Shown here piece after piece: positions 1 through 10,587 of a stretch of 64,000 bases of DNA (positions within the stretch are counted from its first letter, which is position 1; each line of letters begins with the position of its first letter). The notes under the pieces are model-generated. The model did not search any database. It was not told where the DNA came from and worked only from the letters and a program-made list of their open reading frames with translations. The position numbers and the translations under genes are program-made. The stretch is from assembly GCF_033958435.1 (NCBI RefSeq), contig NC_134145.1, positions 37,227,501 to 37,291,500 on the forward strand, read 5' to 3'. The stretch is from Carettochelys insculpta (lineage: Eukaryota > Chordata > Testudines > Carettochelyidae).

Positions 1-1145
1 TGCCTTTTTGCACTCTTGCTTTATTTCCTGCAACCCTTGCATATGAACAGTTTGAGATACCCCATGCAGATTGATTCTTTCACTTCCCATCTACAGCAAT
101 AAGCTTCTATTGCTTTTAGCTCCTCCATGTAGGTTACGGGTATGAGCTAGGTAAGGCATGGACATCTGTAAGGCACTAAAGCAATACATGTCTCAGAGCT
201 GTAAGGGTACATCTGTGCTGTGTTTTCAATAAGTCCCAGAGTTTGAGTCTCCAGACCCAACCTTGTACTATGTCACTAAAAACAGCTGTGTACATTCAGG
301 CTCCAGCATCCAGGGAGTGGATTTTAGAGCCCAAATTGCAATTTCTACAGAGCTGTTTTTAGTGGCAGAACTCAAGTCTGAGTCTGCAGACCCATGTTCT
401 AAAAGTCAGTACCTTGGATTTTAAAACACGGTAGACACAGCCTACAGCAGTAGGTTAGGAAGCTAAACAAGGCATAAGGCTCCAAAGCCTCCACCTACTC
501 CTGGTCAAGTGTGCAGCCCCAGCTCATAAGAGAATGCTGCAGCAACTAAACCCCTCATATGCAGCCACAAGATTTTAGTCTGTAGCAGAGGAACATCTGC
601 AGCTGTGTGACCACAAGAGTACCATAGCAACTGACAGATATGTTTGAGTAAAATGCCTAGTAAGCTATGTGAGAATTGTGCCTCGCTATTAGCAAGATGA
701 GGAAATACAAAGAAGGAAAAGGAAGAAACCTCTACTGAATATGCATTAGGCATAGCGGAATCAGCATGACACATAAAAAGTTGCATCCCAGCATGTGCAG
801 TTCACAGCAGGGAGGGATGTAGCTCTTGGATGATGCCAGGATGAGGAAGATAATGGCAAACATGGATACTCACATGTATATTATCTCTACCTATCTTACT
901 GTTCTGAAGTGTGCGTGACCCTGTGAACTATACTAATAAAACCTACTATAAATATAGCATATCTTAAAAGTGAGAGAGTTGCAACTGTGCTATTACCACA
1001 AATAATCATTCTAATTCTGGGCCTGATCTTGGAACAAGAACCTATCAAATCTAGGTGTTAACTTGGAATTCTTTTTTCAAACTTTTTTTAACCTCCCCCA
1101 ATGCTGCAGGTATATAAACCCTGAGTTCTATGTTTCTACTCCATT
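1..1145. other. Single-copy DNA, no gene seen
   Basis: AT-rich sequence with no convincing coding region, repeat family or regulatory motif. Reading frames here are short and look like chance. Confidence 0.5.
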
Positions 1146-1230
1146 TTTCATCTGAAGAAATGGGTCTTACCCAAAGACCTAATCAATTTGTTAGTCTGTA
1201 AGATGCTACAGGACTGCTTGTTATTTGAAA
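1146..1230 (+). repeat. Degenerate Penelope-like 3' tail
   Basis: The segment reads like the tail found at 11927, 22900 and 62793: a GAAGAAATGGGTCTTACCC stretch, then AATTTGTTAGTCTGTAAG, then ATGCTACAGGACTGCTTGTT. The shared core is TTAGTCTnTAAgGTGCcACA. Assignment to Penelope-like retroelements is from memory of sauropsid repeats and is uncertain; membership of one family within this window is directly visible. Confidence 0.65.
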
Positions 1231-4154
1231 TTCTTAAGTGACTAGTCCCCTTTCGTCTAGAGACCATCCCAGGGTTACACTCATATGTATTTTATTAAAT
1301 GCCACTGTTGGATTAAAGGAAAAAAGGGAACGAGCTTTCAAGCACATACCTACACACACTCGTACCCTCTGTCACTCATACATTTACACAGGCAAATTCA
1401 GACAGGCAAAGATTTGCATAGAGACAGTGTAGGAGGCGAAGGTATAGTGGGTCTGGTATGTCTGCCTGCAGTCATGAATCCAGGGCAGCAAGCAGATTGT
1501 ATGACCCACTTGTAAGCTTGCTCCCTTGTCAGTGTGGTACTCAGGAGCAGCCAGTATCATCCTTCCCAGACAGTAGAGGTGGAGAACAGTCCTGCCTCCT
1601 CAGCCAGCTGGGACTAACTCCTGCAGAGTGGTGATGGCAAGAAGTCTCTTACACCCATCTTTTTATATGTTTCTTTCTGTAGCTCTTGTCTTGTCCCACT
1701 GCCCCAGAATGCTGTACTACCTTGATTCATCACCACTATCGCAGGAGTCTGTATGACCCTGATTTGTCAGCTAACAGCAGGTGGGACTTTGATCTTTTCT
1801 TGATGGAGCCTTTTTATCTTTTTTGGATGGATTCTTTTTGAGGGCTCAGCTCCTATATTCTTTGGCCATCAGGTGCTACTGGCAGCTGCTGATCTAAACA
1901 GGCTGGCTTCAGGGGTTGATTCCATTGCACACACACATCTGTATTCACACCCTTAAATGAAATTACAGACACACCTAACTTTCTAACAGCCAGGCTTTCT
2001 TAGGGTCTTATGGTATCTATAAACAATTTCTTACTTAGTTATACTTAACATAGGCCTCTCAGCTGCTATCGAACAAAGTTTACCATAAGTTACGGAACTT
2101 AAATCCAGTGATGACTGAAAATTACAGAACTGTATCTGCATTGTACTGGGCTGAATGGAGGCTTTATACAACAGCGAATATATAATCCATGGATCAGGCA
2201 AGAGGTATCATACCTGAACTGGGAATCCACATCTTTGGTAACTGTCACAACCACTGATTCTCCAGAGTTCGGGACCTCTTTCTCTTCAGCTGTTCCCCTT
2301 TTCTGTTACTTTTGCTTCTACTACAGTACTTCTACTTAAAAAAAAACCAAAAAGAAATAGCAGACTCCCATTATAATAGCTGGATGCATATGCCCTCCTG
2401 TGGGAACAGTCTGTGTCTCTCACCCTTTCCTCTTTCCCCTCCTGGAAGAACACTCCAGATCTTGAATTGCACATTTTTGGCATTCCAGAGATAGACTAGG
2501 ACCTTCATGGATCACGAACTATCTTCCCACTTCTAGGTCAGCATAAGAATCATTAATATGAGGGTGTGCACATGATATGGAACGTCAGCCTTTTGCACTC
2601 TAGTTGCAGTCTCATTTATTGTTAGTGACTACACATTTGTGTTCGACATCTCAAGAAGGGGATTCCATATAGCTTGGGGGTACAGCTTGAGAAGTTGAAG
2701 TGTTTAAGAATAAGTTAAAACTACCCAAACTGAATAAGCAGTAGCATCAGGGCCCAGTACCCCATAGTTTGAGCTGCGAGGGAGTTGTTTTTATTTTAGC
2801 CAACAACAGGCCACAGTAATTTAGAATCTGTCCAGATCTCTGAATAGACTGGTACAGCTTAGCAAAGGTCCCACAACTTTTCCACACTGCAATCCTGATC
2901 CATCATGAAGAAACCATGCAAGCTTGCAACTAAGTGTCAAAGTGCCTGGTTGGTGTCAACCAGGTAAATAGCAGTAGGACAGCATGCTAACTAACAAAGG
3001 AAGAGAGGGAAGCAGTTTCTGCAGCTTAACTTCCAATGTATGCCTTCCCCCTGCATCCAAGGGCAGTTGGTGCCTGTGGGGAGAGAGAGTGCAGGGAAGT
3101 CCACAGTGGGGGGGGGCATATGGGGCACCCCATTTAGCAGTTAAAATTTTGGCAGAGGTATAGGGGATCGTGCACATCCTACCACAAGCCTCCTATGCCT
3201 CATCTAATACGGACAGAACCTTCTTAGCCTTTGGGAGAATTCAGAATTGAAAATATGTTGAAATCAGCGCACTTAACTAGGCGAGAAGGATATTGTTTGG
3301 GGAGGGACACTTCCACATTAATTGGTAAGTATTGTGGAGACTTATGAATGAGTGAGTGAGGAATCATCAAAGACTTCTGGTGACCCAGCTATGGTAGCCT
3401 GAAACATAAAGGTAGTTCTGTACGAACACACTCTAATGATCATGGAGATTACATAAAAACGGAATACAGCCAACCTACTTTTTAAGTCACCTAATCCAGA
3501 GGGTTTCATGTGTCATGGTTTAATGCAATAGTCGGGGGTCTGGGATGCTGCGTCACAGTGGCTCCAAGCAGCTAATGTACTTCCAAAGTACAGTGGAAGA
3601 GACTAAAACAAATATGGTACGTACTGAAAGTCCAAAGAAAAAGAAACCTCCAATTACTAGAAAAGATAGAAAATTTAGCTCCCTGTGGGTCTGAGAGATC
3701 TTGTAACTGTGCATTTTGCAATCCATGTTTAATTTCTTGTAATCAGGCAGGCCAGCAGTCGCCTCTTTTAACTGTAATTCCTCAGTAATCTTTGGCAACA
3801 AAAGGAAACAGGAAAAAAGTCAAAGGCACTTTGGCCAGGAACCAACATGTTGCAAAAGAGAAAGTGCACATGTGAAAAAAAAAAAATTAAGCAAATTGCT
3901 TTGGCTGAAGTTAAAACTGGTGACCCATAAAATACCTTAAATATATTTTAAAATCAAAAAATATTAGTAAGATAGAAGGTTTGTCATCCTTTTAGACAAG
4001 GCTATGCCTTACATAAATATACAACAGGAGTTTCATAAACTGGAGTGGGGTAAAATAAACACTGCTCACTAGCTCTCTAACCTGGAGGTTTGGCCCGGGA
4101 GGAGAAATAAGAAAAGAATCAAAGGTAAAATCCTTAGGTACAATTGAATGTACA
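1231..4154. other. Single-copy DNA, no gene seen
   Basis: Mostly AT-rich unique sequence. It contains an A-rich run near 2337-2345, a G-rich run near 3108-3116 and an A12 run near 3876. No exon, RNA gene or transposon was recognised. Confidence 0.5.
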
Positions 4155-4588
4155 AGCTGTGTCTACATGGGCCCCCTCCTTTCAGAGAAGGCATGTTAAT
4201 GAGACACTTTGGAAGTTGTTAATGCGGTACAGACATGAATATGTAGTGCCGTATTAGCATAATGGCAGCTGTGCATGATTCACAAGTGCCGCTTTTGGAA
4301 CACTGCTGCCTGTGTAGACAGGGGCCTTTCCAAAGGACTCCCCCTGTTTCAAAAGCCCCTTCTTCCTAAAACCAAATAAGAAGAAGGGCTTTTGAAGTCA
4401 GGGTCCTTTCAAAAGGCCCCCCCGTCTACACAGGAGGTGGCGTTCCGAAAGCAGTACTTTCAAATTGTGTGCAGCTGTCATTGTGCTAATGAGGTGCTGC
4501 ATATTCATGTCAGTGCCTAATTAGCATCTTTGGAACTGCCTCATTAACATGCCCCTTATAAAAGGAGAGAGCACATGTAGACACAGCT
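4155..4588. mobile_element. 434-bp fold-back DNA element (GCATGTTAATGAG family)
   Basis: The two ends are inverted copies: AGCTGTGTCTACATG at the left and CATGTAGACACAGCT at the right. The symmetry continues inward (GGCATGTTAATGAG left, CTCATTAACATGCC right; CCTTTCCAAAGG and CCTTTCAAAAGG near the centre), so the whole element can fold on itself. There is no protein gene. The flanking triplets are ACA and CCA, a possible 3-bp target duplication with one mismatch. The arms resemble 53460-53697. Confidence 0.8.
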
Positions 4589-5024
4589 CCAACTGTTCTG
4601 TTGCCTGCATGGTCCAAATTGCAGCCACAAAACTTAACTGGGTTCAATTTTTCAGTTGTTAACTTATTCTTTATTAGTTGCTAGGCTGGACATCATTATC
4701 CCAAAATGAAGTATCAAGTTAGGTATGTTTGGAATTTCAGCTAACACAACTCTGATAAAGGAAGCTAGTAACATAGACAGGAATTACTAAAGCCTCTAAT
4801 ATAACATAGGAGATTAAGTTTTGGTTATTACTATAGGTCCTGATTCAAAGTAAAATATTCAACTTTTTCCTAGTGGTTTTTTTTTTAATGTTTCCTAAAT
4901 GAGCCATGTGTTACTATCATTCAGCCCATTTGTGTTTTTAATATAGGATTGTGATGGGGAATCTGCCTCACACTGGTGGAGAAGGGATTAAAAACTCCCC
5001 GAGGGAGGCTGCATGGGACCCTAG

Positions 5025-5090
5025 CCAATGAGAAGTGTGCTTATAGAGCCACCCAATGGGAAGAAAGGTCAGTGAGGGCCATATATAAAG
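5025..5090 (+). promoter_or_regulatory. CCAAT-CCAAT-TATA cluster
   Basis: CCAAT occurs at 5025-5029 and again at 5053-5057, followed by CATATATAAAG at 5080-5090. The order and spacing match a compact RNA polymerase II promoter firing to the right, with initiation expected near 5115. No coding region follows closely. The best guess is the U3 part of an LTR. Confidence 0.4.
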
Positions 5091-5242
5091 GGTGGCGCAG
5101 CAGAGCAGAGGGTATTCTCTCCCTGGAGGAGAAATGACTGTCTAAAGCAGTGCTGGGCAGGTGACAAAGAGGGAGCTGCCAGACTGGGGCCCTGATGTTA
5201 TGGCAGAGAAGGTATTGGGGTTATGGGGATGTGCCCAGGGAT

Positions 5243-5281
5243 TTGAAGGAGATACAGTGGGGACTTGAAGGAGATACAGTG
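5243..5281. repeat. Two-copy tandem duplication, 22-bp period
   Basis: The 17-mer TTGAAGGAGATACAGTG is present twice, at 5243-5259 and 5265-5281, separated by GGGAC. This is a local duplication within the LTR-like block. Confidence 0.85.
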
Positions 5282-6107
5282 TCTGGCTGCTGCCTAGCGT
5301 GTCCATGGGTTGGTGCCTGGAGGAGAGGGTGGCCATGGGTCTCCCCACTTTTGCCCAATGTTTCACTGAGGTGAATGGCTACTATATGACCTGCAGCCTG
5401 CCACTAAACCATGCCTAGAATGGTGACTGCAGCAGTCTAGCTGGACTATAGACTGCCTGTTCCCCTAAAAGGTGGGGACACAGCAAAGTAGGGCCCAGCC
5501 AGCAGGGTTTGCCTATAAAAGGATGCTTCAGTCTAGGGAGCAAGGCACATCACAGCTTGATGGCAACAATGTGAAGACATCACTCAAGGAAGGAGGTCTG
5601 TTGAACGAGAGCTGATTCCCCAGATGGCCAGCAAGAGATGTAGTGGTAGTGAATTCTATGCCATGACATGTATGTGATGAGAGAAAACACCTCTACTACC
5701 TAATCAAACTAACTGATTTTTATAGGCAAACGAGTGGCAATTAATAATTTTAGCCCTGAGAGTTCCTGGACTTGCTCTAAACATCAGTGTTTAATCCTCT
5801 GGTTCTGGTCTCTTGTGGGTTTTCCTTGCTTTCTAATATGTTTTGGTTTACATGCTGATACAATGATGGCATCATTATATGCTTGGTTTTCTTTGGGTCA
5901 TGACCAGTTTTACAGACTTTGCAACAATGTGTACACATAAAGATATATGAATATTAGAAATACTACGTTATCACACTATTTCGGTATAATAATCAGGCTA
6001 TGACCACCATTGGTATATTTTTATAGTTCAGTATTTAATTTTTTGTCAAATGTCAGTTAAATATAGGTATAATTGCCTCAGTGAATACTTGTATACAAAA
6101 GTGTAAA

Positions 6108-6670
6108 ACATGTATGAGTCCGTTTACATCATGCCCTCTAGGTCTTCATTTGCCAAATATCTTTGCTTACAAGCGTTCACTGTATCCTTGCAAAGTGATT
6201 TTAGATTCTTGTCAAGAAGTTTAGCAGGATCCAGATTAAAAGTAAGAAGGTGATTGAACGCACCACAGTAATATTGAAGAAGGATTAACCATATCACAAT
6301 GTTTTATCATGTAACGCTGTTATAAATTACTAAACATAGCCAATGCAGATATAAATAGGGGAAAAAAATCTGGTTTCAGCTAATATAACAAGGTGGCGCG
6401 AGTAATCATCAAGATTGTCATCCATCCCAGGGGTGGGAGATGTGTGTATGAACTGCACAATAGATGAAAATAAATTAAGTTTTAATGTTTTGTCTGGGCA
6501 TACAATGTCCTTAATTTGTGTTATTCTGTTATGTAAGGGTTCACCACTCAGCTGGCCCTCAAGTATGTAAAAACACTTAGTAGCCCATTGAAACCCTTTG
6601 CAAATGTACAAGCAAAGATATTTGACAAATGAAGACCTAGACGGCATGATGCAAACAGACTCATGCATGT
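6108..6670. repeat. Inverted repeat with about 64-bp arms
   Basis: The arm at 6108-6171 is the reverse complement of the arm at 6606-6670 with only a few substitutions; both contain TCTAGGTCTTCATTTG in their own orientation. The 434-bp loop and the right arm are open on the minus strand (6330-6695, 121 codons), but no family is recognised. Arms that keep a similar peptide (MPSRSSF, KYLCL) on both strands are what a duplication followed by inversion would leave. Confidence 0.75.
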
Positions 6671-6673
6671 CAG

Positions 6674-7315
6674 CCAACCTGTCACACCCATTCAATCTCT
6701 TTGAGGGATTGTCATTTTTACCTTCCCTTAATCATTTAAGATACTATATTTTTCATAGTAGATAATGGCATTTCTGTTAACAAAGCAGAAGCTTAACAGA
6801 GACAGAAGTTACAGATATTTTTCTAGCTGAGGGCTTTGATTAAAGAAACCATATTGGCTACATATTTCAATATTGTTACTTTGTATTAAATTAAAGTTTC
6901 CCTTTCCTTATCACCCATGGTTTTGGGGATCTAGTGAAAAGAATCAAATGAAAAGTGAGTACATTCTCATGATATCAATTCATTCAGGTTTGTACCAGAA
7001 AAGAGGTTTGAATTTGCAGGTATTCAACAAAAACTCCACGATCCTCAGAGGAAACAAGCCAAAACTGGCCCTAACTAGCAGCATTTTTTCCTCTTTAGCA
7101 GCTTTACATACTGACAGTTGATTTGACAAGGCACCTGGCCATTCAGCTAAATACAGACTCTCAACTTCAGTATTTGACTTTCATGTGGAGAAAACAAATG
7201 AACTTTAATACAGAACTCCAAACAGCGTGAACTGACATTGTTATAACAGTTAACTAGAGCCAACAGCAGCCATGTGCTGTAAGAACATGTCTCCCGGAAC
7301 AATGTTTTTTCTCAG
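6674..7315. other. Single-copy DNA, no gene seen
   Basis: AT-rich sequence without a recognised gene or repeat. An 82-codon open frame at 6873-7121 has no family likeness and is probably chance. Confidence 0.45.
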
Positions 7316-7757
7316 GATAGAATCATAGAATACAGACATAGATTCATAGAATCACAGGGTTGGAAGAAACCTAAGGAGGTCATTGAGTCCATCCCCCTGC
7401 CGAAGACAGAACCAATACTAACTAAATCATCCTAGACAGGGCTTTGTCAAGTTGGGACTTACAGACTTCTAGGGAAGGAGAGTCTACCTACCACCGCTTT
7501 AGATAATGCATTCCAGAGTTTCACCTCTCTCCTAGTTAAATACTTTTTCCTAATATCCAACCTACACCTCTTCCACTGCAACTTGAGTCCACTGTTCCTC
7601 ATTCTTTTATCTGTCAACACTGAGAACATCCTCTTTCCATCCTCTTTGGATCCCCCCTTCAAGTAGTTGAAGGCTGTTATCAAATCCCTCCCCCCGGCCC
7701 CATTCTTCTCTTTGTACATTAAATAAGGTGAATTTCTGAATTTGGGAAGATTAATCA
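7316..7757 (-). mobile_element. CR1 LINE 3' end, truncated
   Basis: On the minus strand this encodes the C-terminal end of a CR1 reverse transcriptase protein (AFNYLKGGSKEDG, then LDIRKKYLTRREVKLWNAL), followed by the CR1 3' untranslated region with CAGGGTTGGAAG and the terminal ATAGAATCATAGAAT-like repeats. The 5' part is missing, as in most CR1 copies. The frame is partly open but the protein is a fragment with no activity. Confidence 0.9.
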
Positions 7758-8094
7758 ACTTAATGCTTCCCCATGTTTCAGTTGTCGCTTAAACTAATGG
7801 TATCAGCTTATATATTTAGAAAAATAGGGTTAAACCCTTTCTCCAGTAGTGTAATGAAGGCAAACAGTCCCTAATATGCCCTATAGCTACTATATATTTT
7901 AGAGCATTTGTCAGTTTAGTCAAGAATGTAGGAGTGAACCTTGGCTATGAGCTAGTGAATGTAACCATGTCACCTATGGTAAAACAGCTCTGACACAGTA
8001 GCTGGCTACCCCCTACATCCAGAGCAATGGTCCAGCATGTTCAATTTAAGCACATTCCTGTTAGTATGGAATATTGGACAAATTAAATTTTGAG
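7758..8094. other. Single-copy DNA, no gene seen
   Basis: AT-rich spacer between the CR1 tail and the next DNA element. Nothing recognised. Confidence 0.45.
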
Positions 8095-8322
8095 GAGTAA
8101 AGGGACTTCGAAGTTGCCCAGGCACTTCAAAGTACCGGCAGGTTAGCCGCGGCTACACGCGAGCCGGCACTTCAAAGTTTAACACTGCAAAGTTGCCATG
8201 GGGGAGAATTAGCTTAATGAAGTGCAGCATGTGCAGCACAGTGTTTCATTAATAATCTCCTGACACCCTACTTACTATGCTCCCTTCGAAGTAGGGAGTT
8301 AGTTTAAACAAGCCCTTGGTGT
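8095..8322. mobile_element. Partial TCGAAG-rich DNA element
   Basis: The segment has CTTCGAAG boxes, a GCGGCTACACGCG box, and a right end GAAGTAGGGAGTTAGTTTAAACAAGCCC that reads backwards like a worn GGGCTTGTCTACACTAACTCCC terminus. It looks like one side of a short TIR element related in style to the 682-bp family; the other end is not clear. Confidence 0.5.
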
Positions 8323-8917
8323 TGTACTTGTTTCCACTATTATTAAATTTGAAGAACTATTTCATCATATTTGTATATACACATAGTACTTGGAGAATGG
8401 CACTTTCTATTTGTTTTTAGTTGCATGTCTTATTTAAATGACATTCAGCATAATTAAAGAAATTCAGAAAAAAATCCACTTTTTCCTAATATGTGAAAAA
8501 TATAAGAAGCTTCAAGGAAATTACTTCCGTCGTATTTCTACTTTATGTATAAATCCCCAGATCCAACTGCAGACTCTCTAAAGCAGTTTTGTAACTTCCT
8601 TATATTTATAGCTTATTTAATACAATATTTCTTGTATCTGAGACAATTTTTACTTGGCAATTGGGGTAAAGCTACTGTAGATAATAAGGTAGACATCTAA
8701 CAGGAAACAGAGTTAGCCTCCCATCTGCTGTCAAGTAGTAAGACAATATATTTTCTGGGATTTCAAACAGAAGGCATGTACATCATCTGTTTTTTTCAAG
8801 GCCACAAAAATCTAAGCCAGGGGCCTCTTCCTTCCCTCTTAACAGGAGAGACTTGAGTTTCAAATTAAAATACAAAGAATTCTAGAAACATGCTCATAAT
8901 AAACATTAATACACAGT
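8323..8917. other. Single-copy DNA, no gene seen
   Basis: AT-rich unique sequence with no recognised gene or repeat. Confidence 0.45.
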
Positions 8918-8966
8918 TTGGTCCTTGTGGCACTTCAAAGAATGCAGCAGTTCGTTTATTCCTTAA
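8918..8966 (-). repeat. Weak Penelope-like tail fragment
   Basis: GTCCTTGTGGCACTTCAAAGA followed by GTTTATTCC matches, in reverse, the GTGCCACAAGgAC core and the upstream AATAAA-like part of the tails at 11927 and 62793. It stops where the small fold-back at 8967 begins. Confidence 0.45.
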
Positions 8967-9041
8967 GGCTGCATCTGGATGGCCGTTTAGCAGGGCATTC
9001 CCAGCAGCAGCACTGTGCTAAATGGCCATCTAGATGCAGGC
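8967..9041. mobile_element. Miniature fold-back (75 bp)
   Basis: GGCTGCATCTGGATGGCC at the left is mirrored by GGCCATCTAGATGCAGG at the right, with TTTAGCA/TGCTAAA continuing inward. It seems to be a short DNA-element relic with the usual GCATCTGGATG-type end. Confidence 0.6.
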
Positions 9042-9192
9042 AATATGCTTGAAAATGGCGTAAACTCCTGTTTATTTACAAATTTTTAACTAAACACAAA
9101 CTTTGTAAGTGCCTGATATCACTGGCATGTAAATAGTAAAGCTTTGTGTATTGACATAACAAAATAACCTTGAATAACTGATTGCTAGTATA

Positions 9193-9640
9193 ACCATGGC
9201 CTTACTCTAGTGAAGATTTGCCAGCAAAACCTTGGCTTTATCAACAAAACTCATGGAGTGTGCACACACAAAATGCATTCTGTCAACAATATCCAGACAA
9301 AACACAGCACTTTTGCCGGCAGCCTTCTGCCTCAAAGCTTTGAGGCATAATGCTGCTGTTGACACATTCTGTGGACAACAAAGCTGTGTGGCCATTGTGG
9401 GGAGGCGGGCAGTGGACAGACAGAGCGTCCACAGCAATAGGCAGCCCTGTCTGCCCTGCTTCTAGGGGCTAGTTTTGTCTACAGAGCATTCGGTCTAAAG
9501 ACCATCTGCTTTGTCGATAGAGCTGAGTGCTCTTCTGATTGGCTTTTGCATGCGGCCACACTCTGTCAACAGAAGTTTTGTCAGGTTAACTGTCCCAACA
9601 ATGACTTCTGTTGACAGAGTGCGTTAGTGTAGCCGTAGTC
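9193..9640. mobile_element. TGTTGACA-family DNA element, about 448 bp
   Basis: The right end AGTGTAGCCGTAGTC and left end CCATGGCCTTACTCTAG are degenerate inverted copies. The interior is full of TGTCAACA/TGTTGACA boxes. The same order of blocks recurs at 60452-60832 (GCTGTTGACA, AAGCTGTGTGG, TTGGCTTTTGnnTGnGGCC, CAACAGAAGTTTTGTCAGG), and relatives lie at 22931, 53092 and 40262. Open frames inside are not conserved. Confidence 0.75.
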
Positions 9641-9902
9641 TATGACTCCATTAAGTATATAATACCACAATTAAATGGGGAACTTATCTGGTAGTCTTCA
9701 AAGGGAACAAGAACTCTCCATAAACTTGAGACAGTATTCAAGAATTAGCTAAGCTAAACATAAAAATAAAAATAAAATAAAGATATTTAGACTTAAAACA
9801 ATTTCAACTCCTATTGAATGCTAATAAAAATAAAGAAATTTCTCAAATAGTGGGTTAAGTAAGAGTTTTAAATTGTCAGGGCTGTTGAGACAGTCACACC
9901 AA
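9641..9902. other. AT-rich spacer
   Basis: Short unique sequence with an AAATAAAAATAAAATAAA run near 9763. No gene seen. Confidence 0.45.
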
Positions 9903-10584
9903 GGCTACGTCTACACGTGAAGCCTACATCGAAGTAGCCTATTTCGATGAATAACGCCTACACGTCCTCCAGGGCTGGCAACGTCGATGTTCAACATCGA
10001 CGTTGGGCAGCACCACATCGAAATAGGCGCTGCGAGGGAACGTCTACACGCCAAAGTAGCACACATCGAAATAAGGGTGCCAGGCACAGCTGCAGACAGG
10101 GTCACAGGGCGGACTCAACAGCAAGCCGCTCCCTTAAAGGGCCCCTCCCAGACACACTTGCACTAAACAGCACAAGAGGCACAGAGCCGACAACTGGTTG
10201 CAGACCCTGTGTCTGCAGCATGGATCCCCAGCTGCCGCAGCAGCAGCCAGAAGCCCTGGGCTAAGGGCTGCTGCACACGGTGACCATAGAGCCCCGCAGG
10301 GGCTGGAGAGACAGCGTCTCTCAACCCCCCAGCTGACGGCTGCCACGGAGGACCCCACAATTTCGACGTTGCGGGACGCGGATCGTCTACACGGTCCCTA
10401 CTTCGACGTTGAACGTCGAAGTAGGGCACTATTCCGATCCCCTCATGAGGTTAGCGACTTCGACGTCTCGCCGCCTAACGTCAAAGTTAACTTCGAAATA
10501 GCGCCTGACGCGTGTAGCCGCGACGGGCACTATTTCGAAGTTAGTGCCGCTACTTCGAAGTAGCGTGCACGTGTAGACACAGCT
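9903..10584 (+). mobile_element. 682-bp TIR element, copy 1
   Basis: It begins GGCTACGTCTACACGTG and ends CACGTGTAGACACAGCT, flanked on both sides by CAA (9900-9902 and 10585-10587), a 3-bp target duplication. It has the same length, 682 bp, as the copies at 15040 and 30403, and is GC-rich with many TCGAAAT, TCGAAG and TCGACGTT boxes arranged as internal inverted repeats. Two overlapping frames (about 9947-10264 and 10198-10563) are open in this and two other copies, but they resemble no protein and I do not annotate them as genes. Probably a non-autonomous Harbinger-like element. Confidence 0.9.
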
Positions 10585-10587
10585 CAA

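Larger units (their letters stand above)
4950..5640 (+). other. LTR-like or promoter-bearing repeat block
   Basis: A GC-richer block begins TGTGATGGGGAATCTGCC and carries two CCAAT boxes, a TATA box, and a second TATAAAA motif near 5514. The style resembles an LTR: a TG start, a compact promoter, and a purine-rich leader. I cannot find a clear right end, a CA terminus or a target duplication, and I do not recognise the family. It could also be the promoter of an unseen transcript. Confidence 0.35.

Noticed and set aside
6330..6695. 121-codon minus-strand frame as a host gene
   Set aside because: No family likeness and no splice signals; it covers the right arm of an inverted repeat, so it is reported as a repeat instead.
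9947..10563. Two overlapping open frames (105 and 121 codons) conserved in three copies of the 682-bp element
   Set aside because: They resemble no protein, overlap in different frames, have an equally open antisense frame, and one is lost in copy 3. Similarity follows from the copies being young; not annotated as genes.
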